Shown here piece by piece: positions 1-10,395 of a DNA stretch of 64,000 nt. Position numbers and translations under genes: made by a program. Each line of letters begins with the position of its first letter. Positions within the stretch are counted from its first letter, which is position 1. Source of the DNA: Phytophthora hibernalis (taxonomy: Eukaryota > Oomycota > Peronosporomycetes > Peronosporales > Peronosporaceae); the NCBI GenBank assembly GCA_012656075.1, contig JAAKBF010000010.1, positions 124,001 through 188,000 of the forward strand, given 5' to 3'. The notes under the pieces are model-generated. The model was given only the letters and a program-made list of their open reading frames with translations, made no database searches and was not told the origin of the DNA.

Positions 1-390
1 GGAGCGTCACGTTGGCCAGCTCCTCACGCAGAGCCTTCTTCTTGTCGGTGTCGGACTCGCGGAACGACGGACCCATCTTCTCCTCGACTTCGCCCATGGC
101 GTTCAGTAGCTCGTCGATCTTGAGCGCCAAATAGGGTGTGCTCACGGGGTAGAGCCCTCCCAGTCTGCCGGCGTAGCGTAGCATGGCGTGTGATTGGGTA
201 AACACTTCGCCGTCCACCTCGAGGATGGGCAGCTGGCCTAGAGGTAGCGAGTCCTTCGTGGCGGCGAACTGCGCGTGGCTGATGCGCTTATCCTCGAAAG
301 GAACGCCGCCGATGTAGAAAATGAGACGCACGGTCTCGGCACGGCCGGCGGAGGCGAAGTACGTGAGCTTAATGGACGGAAGGCGCTCAT
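1..390 (-). CDS. Glutathione S-transferase, N-terminal part (gene runs off the window)
   Basis: The minus-strand translation gives a GST thioredoxin-like N-domain: an IKLTYF strand, an AGRAETVRL helix start, the cis-proline region GQLPILEVDG and the conserved TQSHAMLRY segment. This matches sigma/Nu-type GSTs that conjugate glutathione to electrophiles in the cytosol. The catalytic Tyr is probably the Y of LTYF. The C-terminal helical domain begins but is cut by the window edge. A Kozak-like ATG lies at 388-390, but it is one base out of frame with the body. Either one C was lost from the run near 380-383, or an upstream exon is spliced at the CAG just 5' of it. Family assignment is firm; the exact start is not. 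Confidence 0.85.
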
Positions 391-726
391 TCTGGGGGTG
401 ATGGGGCTTGGTGGTAAGGCTCTTGCGGGGGTCGCGCAAATTCAGGAATGAAGAGGCGGAATGGGTTGGTATCCGAGCTCCTGTTGTCACCGATTGCGTA
501 AACAAATGGGGATGACACGTCATTGCTAATGCCACCGAATGGTGTTAAATTGAAGTTGCGGAACATAAACACCTGCACCGGAAACAAAAGGCAACGAAGG
601 CAAGTTGCCTTTTGGTCTGTTCGGGGCGGAGTACAGCCTCGAGAGGGGCAAATGATGTGGAAACCGAGTGCAATCCCAGGTGTGCATGTTAAGTTATAAT
701 ATATGGCTCGACAGCCTACTCGGTGT
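391..726. other. Intergenic stretch between GST and TauE
   Basis: No convincing gene is seen. A 66-codon minus-strand reading frame at 387-587 overlaps the likely GST leader or first intron and shows no domain. The stretch probably holds the GST promoter and the 3' end of the TauE-like gene. Confidence 0.5.
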
Positions 727-2334
727 TTAGCCGCTCAGACATAGAGAGCGGAAGCCTCCGAAGCCTATCTCAGAGATGCGCACTACGCCGAGCACGCCCA
801 TGACGGCGCCGCTGACTCCGATGAAGATTGCAATGAGGAAAATCACAAGCGCTGACTTGCGGTACTTCTTGATCAAGTACGTCATTCCCAGCTGCCCGAT
901 GAGCCCGGCGACGAAACCAACAGCGCCATGCCACAGAGCGTGCTCCACTGACAGCGTGCCCAGGATAATGAACTGGATCGTCGTGGCGGAGGACGTGAAC
1001 AGGATCATCGATGACGACGTCGCGGAAGATACCTGCGGGATTAGACCCATTTCCAGTAGCAGTGGGCCCTTCACCATGCCGCCACCAATGCCCAGAAGAC
1101 CAGCAGCTACACCAGCGGCAGTGCAGAGCGCAGGATACTTGATCACTGCGTGCTTCGTCCAGACCATATCACCCTTTGCGTACGTGTAGTCGGAGGCCTT
1201 CAACATCGTGTGGAACCGGCTGATCTTCATGCCAAAGTAGATAGTCACGCTCATGAAGAACGGGAACGACACGACGATGAGCATCCAGTAGCCGATGCTT
1301 CCGCACGATAGCCCAATAACGCTGGGTGTGCCGTGTCCGCCCTTGGCCATCGAAAATGCAACCAGTCCAATCCACGTCAACAACAGCACGCCCATGTCCG
1401 CCATCGGGACGGTGCGTCGTGCCTTGGCAATCTGCTCCACAGAGAGGAACTTCATAGGTCGCTTATCCTGCAGTGCAAAAGTCATGAGCGACTCGTTCTC
1501 GTTTTCGTCGCTGCTCGGCTCTTCCTCCGTACTGGTGGCCGAGCTGTGCTCGTCGTCATTGCTCGCCTTGTCGGCCAAGATTTTCAGTCGGAGCTCCTCT
1601 TTCTCCGGCGACTTGTACGCCTTCCACTTGAGATAGGCCCGCGAGACGACCTGGAACTGCTTGATGTTGGCCTCATACGGCAGCAACCGCCAGTGGGCGA
1701 CAATATCCGCCACGAGCTTGTCGTCAGCGTCCGTCTCCTCCTTCCAGATCTTCTTGCCTTTACTGTACGTGCGCAGCGCCGTCTTGGTGAGCAGCCACAC
1801 GATGCAGACTGTGATGAGCCACTCGGGGAAGACCGCGTTCATGTTGACGCCCAGGATGGTACCGGCCAGCGTCATGGGCTCCATGAGCAGCATCGTCTCG
1901 TAGTCAATGAGCGGGCGGCTGCGCACCAACGGATGACGTTTCCTGACGTTCAGCATGAAGCTGGCGATGGCGCCGCCGAAGATGGTGGCTTTAGACAATG
2001 GCACAGCTTCATGCGATGACATGCGCATGAGCATAATGTACAGCGGCACCAATAGACCTCCGCCGCCCAATCCGGAGCCGGAGGCCACGATGCTGGCTAC
2101 GAAAGCGCCGATGGAGCCGGAAATCTCCTCACGGGAAAGCGGGAACAGCGCGTCGTCGATGCAGACGCCGCCGCGACAGGTGCTGTGCTCCAGGCCCTGG
2201 GCATGACAGTCGGTGGCCGCTTCGCACGTCGCCTCGGGCTCCACGTCCAGCACGGGCGAGTCGTTGACATTCTGTGAGGAGACGCACAGGCAGGTGACTG
2301 CTAATAGCAACAGCAGTAGAGAGCGCGATGCCAT
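727..2334 (-). CDS. TauE/SafE-family membrane transporter
   Basis: The protein has 535 residues: a hydrophobic signal segment (residues 1-20), a short Cys-rich lumenal stretch, then two four-helix repeats typical of the TauE/SafE sulfite/organosulfonate exporter family. Both repeats carry the glycine-rich family motif (GSGLGGGGLLVPLY in the first, GLLGIGGGMVKGPL in the second). They are separated by a long charged cytosolic loop rich in Ser/Glu/Asp. The family moves small anions such as sulfite; the substrate here is unknown. The frame extends 36 codons upstream, but I chose the ATG at 2334 because it opens directly into the signal peptide and an initiator-like element lies 23 bp upstream, inside the would-be extension. 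No introns are needed. Confidence 0.88.
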   Translation of the reverse strand: MASRSLLLLLLAVTCLCVSSQNVNDSPVLDVEPEATCEAATDCHAQGLEHSTCRGGVCIDDALFPLSREEISGSIGAFVASIVASGSGLGGGGLLVPLYIMLMRMSSHEAVPLSKATIFGGAIASFMLNVRKRHPLVRSRPLIDYETMLLMEPMTLAGTILGVNMNAVFPEWLITVCIVWLLTKTALRTYSKGKKIWKEETDADDKLVADIVAHWRLLPYEANIKQFQVVSRAYLKWKAYKSPEKEELRLKILADKASNDDEHSSATSTEEEPSSDENENESLMTFALQDKRPMKFLSVEQIAKARRTVPMADMGVLLLTWIGLVAFSMAKGGHGTPSVIGLSCGSIGYWMLIVVSFPFFMSVTIYFGMKISRFHTMLKASDYTYAKGDMVWTKHAVIKYPALCTAAGVAAGLLGIGGGMVKGPLLLEMGLIPQVSSATSSSMILFTSSATTIQFIILGTLSVEHALWHGAVGFVAGLIGQLGMTYLIKKYRKSALVIFLIAIFIGVSGAVMGVLGVVRISEIGFGGFRSLCLSG

Positions 2335-2356
2335 GGCTGTTGAGCAGGTGCAGTGG

Positions 2357-2370
2357 CAATTGGGAAGTGG
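2357..2370 (-). promoter_or_regulatory. Oomycete-type initiator element for the TauE-like gene
   Basis: The minus-strand sequence CCACTTCCCAATTG agrees at 13 of 14 positions with the oomycete initiator core (TCAYTYYNMAWTTK). It sits 23 bp before the chosen ATG, which is the usual distance. The match is by eye only. Confidence 0.5.
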
Positions 2371-2704
2371 CCCTGGAGCTGCTCCATTTTGGCGTGACTG
2401 GAAGCGCCCGAAGGGATCTGGTAATTGGTGGAATTGGGCCACGCTACAGCCAATCGCCTGGACGAATCACAAAAAATTGGACACCAAGACCTGATTAGAG
2501 CATGTCATTGGATACGCCGCGCGGCTAGCGAAAATGACGCAATCTTTGAGGGCTGTAACTACAGCCGTAGTAAGGAGGAAGCTGGAGCTGACCGGTCGGA
2601 GGCGGAAATTGAAGTGAGCGCTGCTGAGCGAGAGGAAGAGTTAGATCAATGCTGTCGGTGGTGTGGGCTTGCTGGTATTCGACATATGGCGTGTGAGCTT
2701 GAAC

Positions 2705-3325
2705 AAGTCGCTGTGGTGTTTGACTTTCAGGCGCTACATGTAGCTAGCTTGTTGCTTGCGTGGAAGGCAAGGAGAGCAGTAAGTTCTTAGTTGCTTTGAG
2801 GCCAGTAGTGCGGGGCTGCAAAGGTGACACCTCTAGTACGCACAAGCGGAATTGTCTCGACGAGGAAGGACTCCTCGCCTTGGCGGATCTCCCACCGCGA
2901 CGTCGAGACGGGGTCATAACTGCAGCAACGGACCAGCAAGCGCGTTGATTCATGTGTTGTTATAAAGGTCCACCTCTGGTGTTTGGATTTGAGGCGCTGG
3001 CTTGGTGCTTGTGTCGAAGGCAAGGGAAGCAGGGTGGGGATTACAGCGAGAGGCGACACACAAGCGGAATTGTCTTAATTCATTGACGGCGCTTGCCGCA
3101 AGTCGCTTGCAGGTGCTGATCATAAACGCACAGGAACGAGCTCCCCGCCATATGCATGTGAACTTACGTGTAGGGCCCACGATACTTTCATGCTTGCTGT
3201 CGTCGTGCAGGACCAGCTTTCCTTCGGCCACCACCTTCTCGACCACAGCTCCTCTTCTTCGCGAGCCTCCTATCGAAACGTCGAAACGGGTACCAGTACG
3301 ATGTTGATTCATGTTTGTTAGCTGC
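2705..3325. repeat. Diverged tandem duplication in the TauE/SH3BGRL intergenic region
   Basis: Two blocks, about 2705-2960 and 2968-3325, share the same ordered landmarks: a GTGTTTG...AGGCGCT segment, AAGGCAAGG, ACACAAGCGGAATTGTC, a CGTCGA(G/A)ACGGG motif and GTTGATTCATG. The rest of 2335-3845 shows no convincing gene. Minus-strand frames through the blocks (2787-3059 and 2950-3312) translate into short coding-like stretches such as RFDVSIGGSRRRGAVVEK, so the duplication may be a decayed exon. Confidence 0.5.
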
Positions 3326-3845
3326 TAAGTTAGCGAGTGCACTTCTGCACGTTCGCTCGCTTAGATTTGCCCAAACCCAACAGCGTCAAACGCCTGTAAC
3401 AGGTAACGTCATGGACTCGAATAGGAAGACAAGGAAGTGTGCCGAAGGTTGAATGCGCTGTTGCTCACTGGGGAATGCTTTGCAGACTCGTTGCCTCGTC
3501 GTTGAGCGTAGCCATCTCAGCAATGGCCAAGTGGCTTCACTCGCCCGTGCTTTCGCAGCCAGCCATCGCTTCAGAAACCAGCGACCTACACTTGCGTGGG
3601 CTGCGACACAGCAAAAGGAACCCCAACTTGCGTCGCGTTCGGCGGCGCGAACCTTCCTCAGAGCTTCAGCACGTGTCGTTCGTACTTATCCGAGTTTGTG
3701 CACCACACCAACTCCTTCACGTGCGTGGAGGGCTCCGATCCAGCCGACCCAGTTCGCGAAAGGCCAAAAGAAACGGGCAGCTCCAGACTAAGTTGAGAGC
3801 TCAGACGCCGCAATTCCCAGTCCAACACCCAAGTTACATACAACC

Positions 3846-4420
3846 ATGAGTCCTGCCAAGGTGCGCAGCCTGCTTCCTTCCCGCGTGTGCTATTTGACTC
3901 ACTCATTGCTGCTGTCTCCACTCGCAGACGTGCGTCGTGCTGACCTCCTCGATGGTCTCGATCACTGAACAAAAGTACGAGATCGGCCACCTCAAGCAGC
4001 TGCTGGACGGCAACAGGATCACGTACACAGAGGTGGACTGCAGTCTCGAGGAGAACCGCGCCACACGCAACCGCTATTTCGAGGCCAGCGGCATCCGCGC
4101 CAACTACCCTCAGGTCTTCCTGCAGGACCCGGAGGGCACAGACATCAAGTACATCGGCTCGTTCAAGGAGATCCAGGTGCATGACTGGCTGTTTCTTGGT
4201 GCTGCTGAAGGCTCTGGACTCACGTTGCTGTGTTGTTTGCTTCTGTCTTTGTAGCAACTAAACGAGCTGAACGACTTGCCGCCCGAACTCCTCAAGGCCA
4301 ACAACATCGCGACGCTCGACAGCGTCTTTGTCGGTGCGTGTCCGCCACCCAGAGGGTAACGTTGCTTGCCGCTAACTCTTGTTGTGGTTGTGTGTTGTAG
4401 ACGTCTCGAGACGAGCTTGA
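3846..4420 (+). CDS. SH3BGRL-like thioredoxin-fold protein
   Basis: Four exons fit: 3846-3860, 3928-4176, 4255-4333 and 4401-4420, all with GT-AG introns of 67-78 bp, giving 120 residues. The product resembles the SH3-binding glutamate-rich-like family: a VVLTSSM strand, a helix with KQLLDG, the ITYTEVDCS strand, NYPQVFL with the cis-proline, and a final EIQQLNEL helix. The family has a glutaredoxin fold but lacks a CxxC redox pair, and no CxxC is present here either, so a binding or scaffolding role is likelier than catalysis. It lies convergent to the bZIP gene. The last exon encodes only six residues. Confidence 0.75.
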
Positions 4421-4970
4421 AGCAAGCACTGGCACAGCAGGTCGAACCCATGAGGCTGGCAACGAAAGAAGCGCCATGCAATGGCGTGGGAGCTCACTTT
4501 CTCGCTGTCTCGAGATTCGAAGCTGCTTCTTCACCTTTAGAGCCACGCGCTGGCAAGCCGCTATACAAGTTTTTATTCAAGAAGCGATGCAGCATCGCGT
4601 CTTCTACATGTAACTAAGAAGCAATAGATCAACTTAACCCGCTATTTCTTTCGTGCCGCCACGCGTGGTCCGCAGCGTTGTGGCGTCCAGCTCGTGCGCA
4701 TGTTAGTAATGTTGACGGAATATGCAAGCATCGACGACACAGCGGCGCGACTTGGCTTCAACGATGAAGATCGTGGCAAGAGATGGAGACCTTGCTACGG
4801 CGAGCGCGTGTACGTTTCTCCGAGTAATATTTACCTTATGATACACGATGCTCTACTGCTACTCAACAAGGAAGGCACTCCTTCAGCTACGAGCTACTAT
4901 CTGCTTCAGCCCGTGGTTCCGTCCGATAATCGGTCTTGCTCGCCTCGAGCTCTCCGCCATGTCTGACAGC
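4421..4970. other. Convergent intergenic region
   Basis: This region separates the 3' ends of the SH3BGRL-like gene and the bZIP gene. Short reading frames exist, for example around 4694-4966, but none shows a domain or plausible splice structure. It is probably 3' untranslated and terminator sequence. Confidence 0.5.
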
Positions 4971-6416
4971 TCATGCCACAACCATCAGGCATCGCAACAC
5001 GTCGGCGGCCTTCTTGGGGTCCTCAGCGAACCGCTCCAGCGCCTTCTCGCCAACGCGAGCCAGGTTGAGCTGGCGAATCTCCTCGACGATCTTGCCCTCC
5101 TCGAACGTAATGTGCGACGTCATCTGGAACGACAGCGGCTCGTTGATACCTCCAAAGTGCGGGGCCAGCTCAGCGAAGGGGGATGTCAGCGGCACGTTCT
5201 TGGCCGCCTCCTTCTTCACGACCACCTCAACTTCCCAGTTCACAAGACACTTGTCCGTCGAGCTGGGCTTCCAGCTCACCGTGTACTGCTTGATCTCGTA
5301 CTTGGCGAACACGCTAGTGCTAGAATTCTTGGTTGCAACAATGTCCTTCAAGCCAGCCACGCGACCACTGCCGTACAGAATCTCAGCGTTGTCGGCCCAA
5401 ATGCCTCGTGCGCTGGCCTCGAACGCCGCGCCGTCGGCCTCGTTGTAGGCTCGAATGTAGGTCGACAGCGTCGTGTTCTGCTTCTTGCGAAGGTCGTTCA
5501 GCTGGACCTCCGTCATGGCCTCGTCCTTGTGTCCCGAATCCTTACGCGCCATCTTGGCCTTCAACGCGCCGTTCTCCTTCTCCAGTTCAGCAGTGCGGTC
5601 CTCCAGGAAGTTCAGTCGGTCCTGTTTGCGCTTGCGGCACTTCCGTACGCGTTCCCGGTTTTTCATACGACGGCGTTCGTCCAGATCTTCCTGGTCTGAC
5701 ACGCGGTCTGAGTTAGGCGTGACACTAAGCCGCGGGTCCGCTGCGGGCTGCTGCAGTGCCGGGCGGTTCATGTAGTCGTACATGGACATGTTCATGTTGG
5801 CCATGCCCGGGTGCGGCATCTGTCCGGGGTGCTGCGCGTGGTTCATCTGCTGGGCCTGGTGGTGGATCTGCTGCATCTGCTGGATGTGCGACTGCGGCTC
5901 CTGCTTGTACTGGTCGTTCATGTGCATCTTGGGCGGACTGTTGCTGGAGAAAGCTCCGGGGAAGCGCATGGGCACCTTGGCACCGGACACGTCCTTGGGC
6001 GTGAACCCCGAGGAAATCTTGTTGTTGTTGCCGTCACCTCCATTGCGCGGCGAGTAACCGGCGCCGGGTCGCGTCATGTAGGCACTGGGGGTGTCATTAG
6101 GTCCATTAGGCGCCACGTTGATTCGAGGCGTAAATCCGGTCGTAAACCGCGGTGTGAAGCCCGAGCGTGGCGTTAGTCCCGTACTGAAGACACGTGGCGT
6201 GAGACCCGTCTTGAAGGTGCCCACGGGGCCGCAGAAGTCGCGCAGGTCCTCCATGCCGAAGGTTCGTGGACTGAGGCTGATGGGCTTGGGCAGGCCGCCG
6301 ATCTGCTGGCCCACGTCGCCGTTCAGGTAGCCTGTAGTGGAGATGCCCATGCCGTGACTGGCTCCTACGTTGGGCAGGCCCAGCTCCTCGCGTGCCGAGT
6401 GGAGACCCATGGACAT
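4971..6416 (-). CDS. bZIP transcription factor with C-terminal NTF2/SnoaL-like domain
   Basis: The frame is uninterrupted and encodes 481 residues. A Gly/Thr/Pro-rich region at about residues 60-130 holds repeated GLTPR/GFTPR/GYSPR motifs, which look like proline-directed phosphorylation sites. A His/Gln/Met-rich stretch follows. The basic region (about 246-266) reads MKNRERVRKCRKRKQ and is followed by a short leucine zipper with FLEDR and ELEKENGALKAKM. In the classic N-x7-R signature (NRxSAxxSR) the Ser-Ala pair is Arg-Val and the second Ser is Cys, so DNA specificity may differ. Residues about 316-470 resemble an NTF2/SnoaL-like fold (YIRAYNEADGAAFEASA). It probably acts in the nucleus; targets are unknown. 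Confidence 0.85.
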   Translation of the reverse strand: MSMGLHSAREELGLPNVGASHGMGISTTGYLNGDVGQQIGGLPKPISLSPRTFGMEDLRDFCGPVGTFKTGLTPRVFSTGLTPRSGFTPRFTTGFTPRINVAPNGPNDTPSAYMTRPGAGYSPRNGGDGNNNKISSGFTPKDVSGAKVPMRFPGAFSSNSPPKMHMNDQYKQEPQSHIQQMQQIHHQAQQMNHAQHPGQMPHPGMANMNMSMYDYMNRPALQQPAADPRLSVTPNSDRVSDQEDLDERRRMKNRERVRKCRKRKQDRLNFLEDRTAELEKENGALKAKMARKDSGHKDEAMTEVQLNDLRKKQNTTLSTYIRAYNEADGAAFEASARGIWADNAEILYGSGRVAGLKDIVATKNSSTSVFAKYEIKQYTVSWKPSSTDKCLVNWEVEVVVKKEAAKNVPLTSPFAELAPHFGGINEPLSFQMTSHITFEEGKIVEEIRQLNLARVGEKALERFAEDPKKAADVLRCLMVVA

Positions 6417-8587
6417 GGCTGTGCTTGAGCTGGTCTGGATGGCGGGAGGAGCACTCGGTCTCTGCGAGTGGGAACTAATTTTTAATGGACGCGCGGCTTG
6501 GAGCTGCCGCGAGTTAGTTGGTGTTGATGGAGCTGCGTGTCAAGCTCTCGATCTTTCGTGACGAAGGACGGAGCTGCTGCGTTGAGCGTGTTCGAGGAGC
6601 GCGTTACACGTAGCGGGCAAAAGAGATTATGTAATGATGGGGATGGCGTGCACTGCTGGGGCTTGTTGTAGGAAGAGAATCGAGGCTGCTTTCAAAATGA
6701 AAAAGGCGGGAGAGCTGGTGCAGTACGGGATTCCAGATGGGAGCAATACAAAAACCAAGTGACTTCGATGGGGTAGAGAGTTTCAGCTCGACGTCGGCTG
6801 TTTCTGGGCATCTGGGTCGAGAGCCGGAGCTTCAGTTGAGCGGCAACTTGCATGGCATCGAGTTGCCGCGCTTGCTTATTGAGTGGCGAGCATCGCGCTG
6901 GCCCCGCGATGGCTCACGAGGCCACCGCGCCACTAGCGTCGCTGGAAGTAACACGCGCTGCAGCTGAAGATGGTCGGTGTGTTATGGCAGAAAAAGCGAT
7001 TCCGCTGAACGGCACGTCAGAGCGCAGATGTCCTCCGCGCATTATCTATTGTCCAACCGTGCGGTCTGCTGCAGTGAGCCCGGGCTCTGCTGGTGGTTGC
7101 ACCCTTCTCGGGTGCCAGAAGGAAAGACACTAGTGGTGGCCACATGCTTTTCGTGCCGCTCCGGCAGCTGGTAGGAGCTCGAAAAATTAGCATTGGAGCT
7201 CGTTCGCTCGCTCGGTGATTGCCAGCAGCGATCTTTGTCTGTTGAGGCAAGCGGCGATAGAATCCATCGCTGAGCTCCGTTGCAGTGCAACTTGCACGCA
7301 TCGCTACTGCTAATAGTACAGGTACTGGTGTCATGTACAGGTTGCCTTTGCGCAAAAGCGACGTCTCTTGCCGCGCAACGAGACCGCCGTGGTACAATAC
7401 CGGTCACGCTGGTCCAGGATGTAGGACGAGCCCGCGTTGAGAAATCCGCGTGCATGCGGTCGTGTCTTGCTTGGTGGCGGTGCTGGCAAAAAGCTCACCA
7501 AGATTTTGCACGTTACGAGGGAAGACAGATACCGGTAACGGGTCTGTCAGGTCGAAAGATACTTAAACTGCAACGCGTGAGTTGCCTTGCTAATTTCGTT
7601 GGTGTGCGCGGGGCGGACCACGAGTCGATCCGTTGGGTGAGTCGCTGAGCCATTACTCGCGAATAGCTCACCAAGAGTGCAGCGAGTGAGTAACACACCG
7701 CGAGTCCATGGCGGAGCGCGGAAGCGGAGCGTTATTTATTCAAAGGGAGAGCGTTTTTAGGTGGAGCACCACTTCCGTTATGGCCACCGCGAGGACAGAC
7801 CATCGCATCTGGCCTCTATGATACATTGTATCAGCTTGCGGTGACTGCAAATGACGGGCTGTCCTCGCCGTGGAGCGTGCGTCCAGTAAACCCCACGTCA
7901 AGTCGCCAGTGGGGCTTCCCGGCTTGAGCCGGCGCCATACGACAAAAGCTCGTCGCAAATTTGCTCGTCGCGCATGCAGCTGGCCAACAAGCATGCGGGT
8001 TGCACTTGTTCGTCTCAGAGGTCTGTGTGGCGCGCTGGTGCAGACAGATGCCCTGAGACTATCCGGATACTCAGCGACCCGCGTCGCCGACACATGGCTC
8101 CAAAAGCTCAGGCTGCCGTGGGTGAGTGGCGTGAATGAACGACGCATTCAAACTCCGTGTCCGCTCGCAGCGTCTTTCCAAGAGTTTGACGGCTCGGAAG
8201 CTCGTTTGCTGGCTGTTCCAGTAGAGCGGCAGCATGCTGTACGCAGTGGCCATCAACTTCACTGCCAAAATTATTGGCCACAACGACTGCAAGTTGCGCA
8301 CGCAAGCACTTCGAACAAGTGATTGAGCATAGTTCATTCCCATGCAACGCGAGATTTGCACCCTATTGCTACCATCGACAACAGCCTTCCTCCACCTCTG
8401 AACACTTCAAAAGTGCATCCCAACTTTGGGTGTACAGCCCTCGAAGCCATGCACCAACACAGCCTAGTAGCCATTATGTCCGCGCCGTTTCGCTGTAACT
8501 TCAGCTCGTGTGTCAAACGCCAACTTCCTTTAAAGTACGACACTGTCTAAGTACGATACATGTGCACCACAGGAATGTATGCCACCA
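6417..8587. other. Long gene-free region
   Basis: About 2.2 kb without a gene I can support. Many short overlapping frames exist on both strands, but none shows conserved motifs, splice structure or consistent codon use. No tRNA, CRISPR or clear repeat array was seen. It includes the bZIP promoter at its left end and the upstream region of the mitochondrial-protein gene at its right. Confidence 0.5.
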
Positions 8588-8601
8588 GCTCACTTTGTCA
8601 A
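8588..8601 (+). promoter_or_regulatory. Oomycete-type initiator element
   Basis: GCTCACTTTGTCAA lies about 15 bp upstream of the ATG at 8616 and resembles the oomycete initiator GCTCATTYYNCA. It supports that start codon. The match is by eye. Confidence 0.45.
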
Positions 8602-8615
8602 CGCATCAGCTCGTG

Positions 8616-9874
8616 ATGGTGTTCGGCTCGATGCGCCACGCTGCCCAGCAGCTCCGTCACTCGGCCAGGTCCACGACCACCCGTCGCACCGTCGCCTCCA
8701 CTTCCTCGTCCTTTGCTGTCGCTCCACGTGCCACGCCAGCCTTCGTACACGCTCGTACCAATGCTGCACCACTCGCTTCCATGCCGCAGCACGTCAAGGC
8801 GGACCCCACGGGAGTCGTGGCTGGCATTGCCATTGTGGGCGCACTCATTGGTGTGGGTAAAATGTGGTGGGACGCGTCGTCGTCTGGCCAGGCGGAACCC
8901 CTCGCCTTCCAGGAGATCCCGCAGGCGGAGCTCGCGCTCTTCTTTACGGAGCTCACGGCCGCCGTCAAAGAGCTGCTCGTACGTGGGATATGGGAGGTTG
9001 CTGCGGGTTAGAAGAAGTGTGATGCTGATTTTTATTTTTCTGACAGAAACAATTGCCGGAGCTGGAGAAAGCTGTGCGCAAGTACCTGCAGGAGAACAAC
9101 CAGGAGCTCAGCGACACCCAGTTTAAGCAGGCAATTCTCCAGCAGCTGTATAAAATGATGGAGGACGTTGAGGTCCAGATCGTTGCCAAGCGTCAGTGGA
9201 GCCGTCAGAGCGTTGAGTTTGCTATGGAGAAGTACGCGCAAGACGCGGAGATCCTCAAACTTCAGGAGAACCTGAACGATCTCATGCGATCGTGAGTTGA
9301 ATGTTATCCGCAATGGAGACAAATAGGGACTGACAATGATGTGTTGGCGCCAGTGTGTTCCCTGTGCCGGAGATCCCTGAGGACCTCACTGCCGACAAGA
9401 CTCTGGCGATCCTGAAGGAAATGGTGGCCGGCATGGAGAAGGCCATGTCGGACATGCTTGCCCACGCCCGGGCGGAGGGTATTACTGATGCCCGAAAGGC
9501 TATGGACGAGTTCCAGCACTTGTACGTCGAACACGTTGAGCAGATGGCGCAAGCTCAAATGCAAACCAACGGCATTTCTCAAGAGGTGAGGTGAATGGTT
9601 TGATGGAAACAAGGTAACTATCCGCACTAACTTGTGTAATGCTCAGATTTTCACGATTGCTCTGCAGAAGTATCACACTGAGTGAACAGTTCCGACAGCA
9701 GGCGGAACAGATCTACGCGCACCAGGCGAACGCGTACGTTGCAGGTTGCTTTGTAAGGGTACCAAGAGTGTTAAATTGTTATGGTTGCTATGTTTGTGGT
9801 TTTGTCTGCAGCTTCAAGAAGATGGGTCTGCCAGTGGAGACGCAGTAGAGGGCTCGTTGCCGAGCCTTCAGTAG
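8616..9874 (+). CDS. Predicted mitochondrial helical protein of unknown function
   Basis: Exons fit at 8616-8978, 9047-9291, 9354-9585 and 9647 onward, probably with a last exon at 9812-9874; introns are 62-68 bp and GT-AG. The N-terminus is rich in Arg, Ser and Ala without acids, as in a mitochondrial presequence. A hydrophobic segment (GVVAGIAIVGALIGVGKMWW) is followed by long amphipathic helices rich in Gln/Glu. I do not recognise the family. In exon 4 the frame stops at 9683 (YHTE then TGA), while a helical Gln-rich frame (EQFRQQAEQIY) resumes directly after. The partial copy near 23.8 kb has GAGAGTGA where this gene has GAGTGA, so two bases appear lost here. Either the protein ends early or the base call is wrong. 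Confidence 0.7.
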
Positions 9875-10395
9875 AATGAGATATGCGGACGCCTGAGCGC
9901 GGTGTGCTGTAGAGTCTGTCTTGAGCTTAATGCACTGTTCTCGTGGCGCTGTTAGAAGCACCGGTTGATTGAGCTATCGACGCAGTCATGCAATCTTTTC
10001 GTCACGGTCTCGTGATTTAATAATATCGGTGTATGTGGACCGAGGAGCTCGCTTTCGCGAAGGTTTTATACTCGCCCAACGGCGTAGCTCTTAATGAGGG
10101 CCTTTCACCACGTTACGGTGATATGCTCGTGCAGACAGGAGCTACAGTAGCCGATATGTAGTATTAAAAATAAAACAGCAGCGTAAACTTTTTAATTCGA
10201 CAACCATTGTCATTTTTCAAAGAGAGTGAGTGCTGCTCCCAACTGGGTTACTACGGTGAATATCGGATCAGAATTTTACCTACCCCCTATACCTGATTCT
10301 AATTTATCCGTCCGGAGTTTTGTGTACCGGTATACCCCCACGTATACCCCGCTCCCGCCACTCATTTAGAAAAGAATCAGCGAGGGGAAATCGAA
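9875..10395. other. 3' flank of the mitochondrial-protein gene and left flank of the MULE
   Basis: The first part, to about 10010, is duplicated near 24.0-24.1 kb together with the gene. The remainder is AT-rich with short pyrimidine tracts and may include the left end of the Mutator-like element. No inverted terminal repeat could be fixed by eye. Confidence 0.45.

Noticed and set aside
1333..2019. 228-codon plus-strand frame
   Set aside because: It lies wholly antisense to the TauE-like gene, whose protein is clearly real; the antisense frame has no recognisable motif and reflects GC-rich codon use.
2335..2442. 36-residue N-terminal extension of the TauE-like protein
   Set aside because: It precedes the signal peptide and contains the probable transcription initiator, so it is likely untranslated.
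3439..3849. 136-codon plus-strand frame upstream of the SH3BGRL-like gene
   Set aside because: No domain, overlapping frames of equal length, and it ends where the real gene starts; probably leader sequence.
6417..8587. Several 60-150 codon frames in the large spacer
   Set aside because: Overlapping on both strands with no motif, no splice logic and no consistent codon bias.
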